Part shown: positions 59,680 to 64,000 of the stretch, piece by piece
How the letters are laid out: every line of letters starts with the position of its first letter
Position numbering within the stretch: the stretch's first letter is position 1
Source of the DNA: Elymus sibiricus
Lineage: Eukaryota; Streptophyta; Magnoliopsida; Poales; Poaceae
Length of the DNA stretch: 64,000 nucleotides
Direction of reading: 5' to 3'
NCBI GenBank assembly: GCA_039707655.1
Contig: CM077665.1
Location: 293,574,205-293,638,204, forward strand
Notes under the pieces: generated by a model
What the model was told of the DNA's origin: nothing
Database searches by the model: none
Seen by the model: only the letters and a program-made list of their open reading frames with translations
Program-made: the position numbers and the translations under genes

Positions 59680-60193
59680 GTATTGGATCGGTGAGCAATC
59701 ACACACGAATTCCGGCCGACAACTATGTGCGTTAGGACACCCAATCAAACTCATTTTCACATAGCAAGTGTGTGTGATGGGCAGCCCAATGACAAACAGT
59801 TTCGTCTAGGCACCGTGAGCGATGTTTTGAATAACGCAAACGACAGAATTATAACTATCGTGTGTGATGACCAGCCCTATCACAAACGATGTTATGCCGA
59901 AAATTGTGTGTGATCTGCAATACGAACGGAGACGTACCTTTGGGATTCCCTGTGTGGGATGCTAAGCTCATCTCACACGACTTCCCCAACATTTTTGTTT
60001 TGTGATGGCCCTTCCAAACGCAAACGATATATTTTTGCCCATCGTGTGTGACCAGGTGCACGCATCGCCGACGGATTTTCTGCGTCGTGTGGGATAGCCC
60101 CCCCCTATCGCCCACACATGCAAGGCGACAGTTTAAGACTACGTCACGGAAAGGGGTTAAAAACCGTTTGTATAGCACGCGGCTGCACTAGTG
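59680..60193. repeat. Right subterminal repeat region of the CACTA element
   Basis: Repeated CGTGTGTGAT(G/C), CACAAACGAT and GTGTGGGAT motifs in both orientations up to the terminal CTGCACTAGTG. They mirror the left end. Confidence 0.8.
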
Positions 60194-60196
60194 GCT

Positions 60197-60549
60197 ACCT
60201 CCAAATAAATCTTGCCGACCGGTAGAATAGACTTGTCGGGGACAATTCCATGAAAGACTGTAGATGAAGGTTGTAGCTGAGAGTCCAGGAGATTCATCTA
60301 CTTGAACGTGTCATAATACGGTATGTTGATATTGCTGCGGCCATCCATCAGTACTTTGGTCAATGTATAACGTCCCACTTGTGGAGCTACGACCAATGCT
60401 AAAGCGCCTGGATTCTCCACATACGGAGGATGATCGGCCCTGCTCCAAGTTATAGGTTGCTCAGACCAATGCAACCATTGAGGGATAGAGGGAACAACCG
60501 TGTTAACTACACGATGCTGCAGCTTGCGGTCATGTTTGCAAGTTAACAT
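60197..60549 (-). pseudogene. pol: Tat/Retand-type Gypsy protease region
   Basis: Minus-strand frame with SRADHPPYVENPGALALVV followed by LMDGRSNINI near 60330, the aspartic-protease site with D-G-R where D-G/S-G is usual. The frame then has a stop near 60299 (before EVNLLDS-like sequence). It runs down to IYLEV at the CACTA border, where it joins the 46845-side fragment in frame. Damaged copy of the host Gypsy. Confidence 0.7.
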
Positions 60550-60594
60550 GGTGAAGACGTGCTACTTCCCGCTGTTTAACTGCTTAGCATTACT

Positions 60595-62426
60595 CTAAAA
60601 TCCGACAAGTCCATTGTTGTTCTGCTGTCCATGACCAACTCCATGGTTGACATGTCCTTGATTTCTAGCCCCCATGTTGCCACTTGGGTTACCTGGGTGA
60701 CCACCATAGGGACCGTCATTGTTATTACCACCAAAACCTACATTCATGAAGTCCCTCATGATGTAACAGTCTTCCCATGAGTGGGTAGACGGGCGATTAG
60801 GCCCGCTGTGCTTGGGACACGGTGCCTTCAACGCGTGCAGTTAATTCGTCGGGCGATACCCTTGAGAATGTTTCTGGAAACCATAGTTGTTATTCTGTCG
60901 TTGGTTCTTGTAACGCGTGTTGGTATTGGTGATCAAGTTGGAGTTTTCATCACCGTTTTTGCGCTTGTTACCATTGTTGTGATTCCCATTGTTGTTTTGG
61001 TGACCCTTGTTGTCGTTCTAGTTGTTCGTGCCAGACTTGTCATCATCTAAATCTGGATCTTTGGTTTTGTCAGTCTTGGTGTACTTGGTCATCGCGTTCA
61101 TGACATGTCATATCAGGGTGCTTGATATGTCCCAACTTATGGATCAAAGGCTCAAACCTGCAGTTTTTCTCCAAGACGAGTACTGCAGTCTGAGGTGTAA
61201 TACATTCGGATGAGTGTATGATTTCCGCGATGGCATGCCCAATGATGAGCTGATTCACCCTCCTTCTGAATACCCTGCTTGAGATCAACTATGTTGGTTG
61301 GGCATTTACAAGTCCCCTGGAAGTTCTTCATGAAACGCTCCTTCAACTCCCACCACATGTTGATCGAATTTGGGGGCAGGTTCTTCAACCATTTGCGGGC
61401 AGGTCCTTCGAGCATCATAGTGAGATACTTGGCGCTGACTCCATTGCTCACCTGCATCATATCCATGGCTAACTCGTAGCTCTCAATCCAATCTGATGGC
61501 TCCATATCGGCAGTATAATTAAGCACCTTACAAGGACCTGTGAAATCTGTAGGGATGCACTTGTTCCTCAGGGCTGGCGCGAGGAACTGGGTACCAATAG
61601 TCTTACTAACAAAGCCGGACCCAGGAGCAGTAGGAGCTGGGATGTTAGTGGTGGGTGGGACTCTCGTGTTGCCTACTTCTTGGTGAGGATGATCAACCCT
61701 TATGTTACTAGCAGTAGTTGCGCGAGCTGCACGCTATGACCTGTGCATCCGAAGCTGCATGCCTTTGCTGTTGTTGTTGCACCTGTCGCTCCCTGCGATG
61801 CCGTGTAGTGCTCAACTCTCCTGGAACAAGTGAGTCTCCATGTCGACTCGAGACTCTTTGGCTGTTGAACGGTGTTGATTGTAGTCTATTAGGACCGTTG
61901 GAGTATTTCACCTGCTGCGTGACTACGGTCTACAACAGTTGAATTGCCTTCCTTGCTTCGATCTCAAACGGAGTATTACCTTCGATTGGGACCATTTACA
62001 AATTCTGCGTAGCTGCATATAAGTTATCGAGCAGGTTGGAGAAGTGACCAGGGGGCGTATGGAAACGCGTAGGTAGCTGTTGCACCTGCTGTTGGACTTG
62101 CTAGTGCTGATCCCAAGCCGCCTGCTGATGAGTTATGACTCCAGGACCTGGTGGCGTGCCAATCCCGGTTGCTCCTAAGCCGGCCCCTAGATTAGCGTAT
62201 GTAGGCTAGATAGGCGGTGGCGTCTGGAACAGATTACGAGGCTCCATGACCCCTCCTGGAGCCTGGTAACGGCTTTGGTGCCTCCTCTGATTGACAGTAG
62301 TGATTGCCTGGTGGCGAGAGTTGAGGCAAACCTGCTGCTCCTCTAAGCACCGGTTCTCATCGAGCACGCTTTTCTGAATTTTGGCGAGCCTCGCAGTTTC
62401 AGCTGTGATATCCTGCTGAGCGTCGG
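60595..62426 (-). pseudogene. gag: Tat/Retand-type Gypsy gag region
   Basis: Read from 62426 downward. A Gln/Pro-rich N-terminal part (62426-61560) has several stops. The capsid-like core lies at 61526-61152 (MEPSDWIESYELAMDMM, EGPARKWLKNLPPNSI, WELKERFMKNFQGTC), and a degraded Lys/Asn-rich stretch at 61150-60835. A CPKHSGPNRPSTHSWEDCYI segment near 60825, followed by Gly/Asn repeats, completes it. The core is recognisable as retrotransposon gag. The 5' end is cut at 62427 by the next Gypsy insertion. Non-functional. Confidence 0.7.
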
Positions 62427-62901
62427 TGTCAAAACCGGCGGATCTCAGGTAGGGGGTCCCGAGCTATGGATCTGGGATCAATGGTTAACAGGGGACGAAG
62501 GAGAGGATGTTTACCCAGGTTCGGGCCCTCTTGAGGAGATAAAACCCTACGTCCTGCTTGATTATATTCATGAGTATGATGATTACAGAGTTGATCTACC
62601 TTGAGATCAGATGAGCTAAAACCCTAGATGAGTTGACTTGTCCTCTACGAACTAAACCCCCTGGTTTATATAGGCACCAGGGGTACTTAGGGTTACATGT
62701 GATAGGTTTCCATCCGGGTTTAGATACACCCATTCTCTCTTCTAAACTTGGAGGACACACCAAGTCTTCAGAGCCTTCCTTCTTGAGTATGGGATCGCCT
62801 TGTAATTCGGCCTTCCCGCAATAGCCACAGAGCGGCCCACCAAGCCGGCCCACGGGAGATAAGCCGACGGCCCAAGGACCCCTTAGTCTCGGACTCCCTC
62901 A
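62427..62901 (+). repeat. 5' LTR of a third plus-strand Gypsy element (475 bp)
   Basis: Starts TGTCAAAACCGGCGG and ends GGACTCCCTCA, with the interior beginning GCAGCCCCCGAACTGG. A tttatatagg motif near 62664 could be a TATA box. It is inserted in the minus-strand gag; the bases before it (GTCGG, 62422-62426) should be repeated beyond the right edge of the window as TSD. Confidence 0.75.
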
Positions 62902-63484
62902 GCAGCCCCCGAACTGGCCTCCAACGCCGGGGTTCATGACACTTAGCAGCTTCACATGTCCAAAGTCTCCAGCTTGTGGGGTGAGTTCTTTTCTCCCCTT
63001 TATATTCGGCTGATTCCGGTTCGGCCACCGATGACACCCTGCTTTCTGAACATACATCACTTAGCCTCGAAGGCCAAGCGTCGAGTATGAATAGTGCCTC
63101 ACCTAACAACTTTTCCGACGAAAGACCACGGCAGGCCACGACCACTTAGCCAGTTATAAAAACTCGATTCGCGGTTCGAGGCAGCTCCTTCATTGGCACG
63201 TCTTCTCAACATGAAGATCATGCTACATTTTTCACGGGATATGATTAATGATCTGGGTTATCCCATGCATGCATAACGACACGATTGTTTCGGGAAGTGA
63301 TGCTGCCCGCGGCGCAGTAAAAGGGCTCTTGCTATTACAGCCTCCCATAAAAGAGAGAAAATCCCCAAGGCCTCCATACGCCCCTCAGATTCAAGCTTGC
63401 CTTCTCACCCCCCTAAGCTCCAAGCACCCAGATCCAATCCTTCTCCGGTTCTCCCCCAAGCCACTCCCCCCCCCAAGCTCGGCC
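62902..63484 (+). mobile_element. Untranslated leader of the third Gypsy element
   Basis: Non-coding stretch between LTR and first ORF. It holds a C/T-rich run with a poly-C tract at 63466-63475 just before the ATG. No other feature seen. Confidence 0.6.
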
Positions 63485-64000
63485 ATGGCCGGCTCACGTT
63501 CCTAGGGCAAGTAGGAGGTCTCCTGCGTCACTGATAACGACATCCGGGAGTTGAAGCATGCTGGCTACCTCCCGGTCAACATCGTCCACTGCGCTCCAGA
63601 GGCAGGCCCGGTGGTGCCTACGCCGAAGCCGGACAAGCGAGTGGTGTTCATTCCCCACTTCATCCGGGGACTGAGCTTCCCGCTGCACCCCTTTGTCAGG
63701 GGCTTAATGTTCTTCTATAGGTTAGACTTTCATGATCTTCCCCCGAACTCCTTCATGCATATCTCGGCCTTCATCATTCTTGCGGGTCCAGCCGCATTTC
63801 GGCCTGTGGCTTAAGGTCTTCAATGTCAAGCCAAAGACAGTCAATAGCCAGCATGCGGATTGTGGAGGGGCGGTGATCAGCAAACTCTCGCGGGTTGAGT
63901 GGCCGGACGACACCTTCATCGACACTGTCAAGGTTTGGCAGAAAGAATGGTTCTACATCACCGAACCACGAGGCGCAGACTGGACGGCGCCCTCCGAGTT
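63485..64000 (+). pseudogene. Gag-like ORF ('putative gypsy type transposon' domain), partial
   Basis: The ATG at 63485 opens a frame with TAG at 63503-63505 and 63512-63514. The following frame has IRELKHAGYLPVNIVH and the conserved block VVFIPHFIRGLSFPLHPF ... FHDLPPNSFMHISAF (63640-63775). This is typical of the plant gypsy-type transposon domain that many Triticeae elements carry before pol. A frameshift near 63790 moves the continuation (FGLWLKVFNVKPKTVNSQ, then WPDDTF) to another frame up to the window end. The role is presumed structural/gag-like. Confidence 0.7.

Larger units (their letters stand above)
46846..60193. mobile_element. CACTA DNA transposon (13.3 kb), non-autonomous or decayed
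   Basis: Starts CACTACTGCAG and ends CTGCACTAGTG, so the termini are imperfect inverted repeats with the canonical CACTA/TAGTG ends. The 3-bp duplication GCT lies at 46843-46845 and 60194-60196. Removing the element and one GCT joins the minus-strand Gypsy frame exactly. Both ends have subterminal arrays of short motifs around CGTGTGTGATG and CACAAACG. I see no transposase (TNPD-like) motif in any frame. Cargo is a DEDD-exonuclease-like pseudogene, alanine-rich frames, a B3-like remnant and a ~510-bp tandem array. The family name is unknown to me. Confidence 0.9.

Noticed and set aside
46846..60193. An autonomous CACTA with TNPA/TNPD genes
   Set aside because: No frame shows a transposase motif; only passenger-like frames and repeats were found.

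Overview
This window is transposable-element sequence throughout; I found no host gene, tRNA gene or CRISPR array. It looks like a large grass genome, most likely Triticeae (wheat, Aegilops, barley or rye). The reasons are very large nested LTR retrotransposons, a non-autonomous element with ~4.8-kb LTRs and a non-coding 3.2-kb interior (the layout of the Sukkula-type LARD elements of Triticeae), a long CACTA transposon rich in subterminal repeats, and a Cassandra TRIM carrying 5S-rRNA-like sequence. Family names are from recognition without database support.

Layout. The oldest layer is a minus-strand Ty3/Gypsy element of Tat/Retand type (45859-46845 and 60197-62426, the rest outside the window). 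Three elements sit in it. (a) A plus-strand Tekay/Del-type chromovirus fills 1-45858; its 5' LTR is cut by the window start and its 3' LTR is 41608-45858. (b) A 13.3-kb CACTA transposon fills 46846-60193. (c) Another plus-strand Gypsy element starts at 62427 and leaves the window. The Tekay element was itself hit twice. A LARD array (755-25620, TSD CCTGG) lies in its 5' LTR, and an 8.4-kb CRM-like Gypsy (30949-39373, TSD TGTAT) lies in its reverse transcriptase. The CRM-like element carries a 724-bp Cassandra (34969-35692, TSD GTGAG). The third LTR of the LARD array carries a solo LTR (21363-25419, TSD TCTGT).

The LARD array has the form LTR-interior-LTR-interior-LTR. Its middle LTR is a mosaic: its first ~4 kb matches LTR3 and its last ~0.8 kb matches LTR1. 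The switch lies in a 16-bp identical stretch (12737-12752), as expected from unequal crossing-over between the two LTRs of one ancestral element. Each LTR also holds a 127-codon frame with two hydrophobic segments and two shared stop codons. Its LTR1/LTR2 differences are rich in synonymous changes.

The CACTA element shows no transposase that I can recognise. It carries a minus-strand DEDD/WRN-exonuclease-like pseudogene, alanine-rich reading frames, a frame ending in a SUMO-interaction-like motif, a frameshifted B3-like gene remnant and a ~510-bp tandem array. All autonomous-type coding regions in the window contain stops, frameshifts or deletions, so none looks able to move on its own. Retrotransposons are annotated as damaged copies; no repaired reading frames are given.
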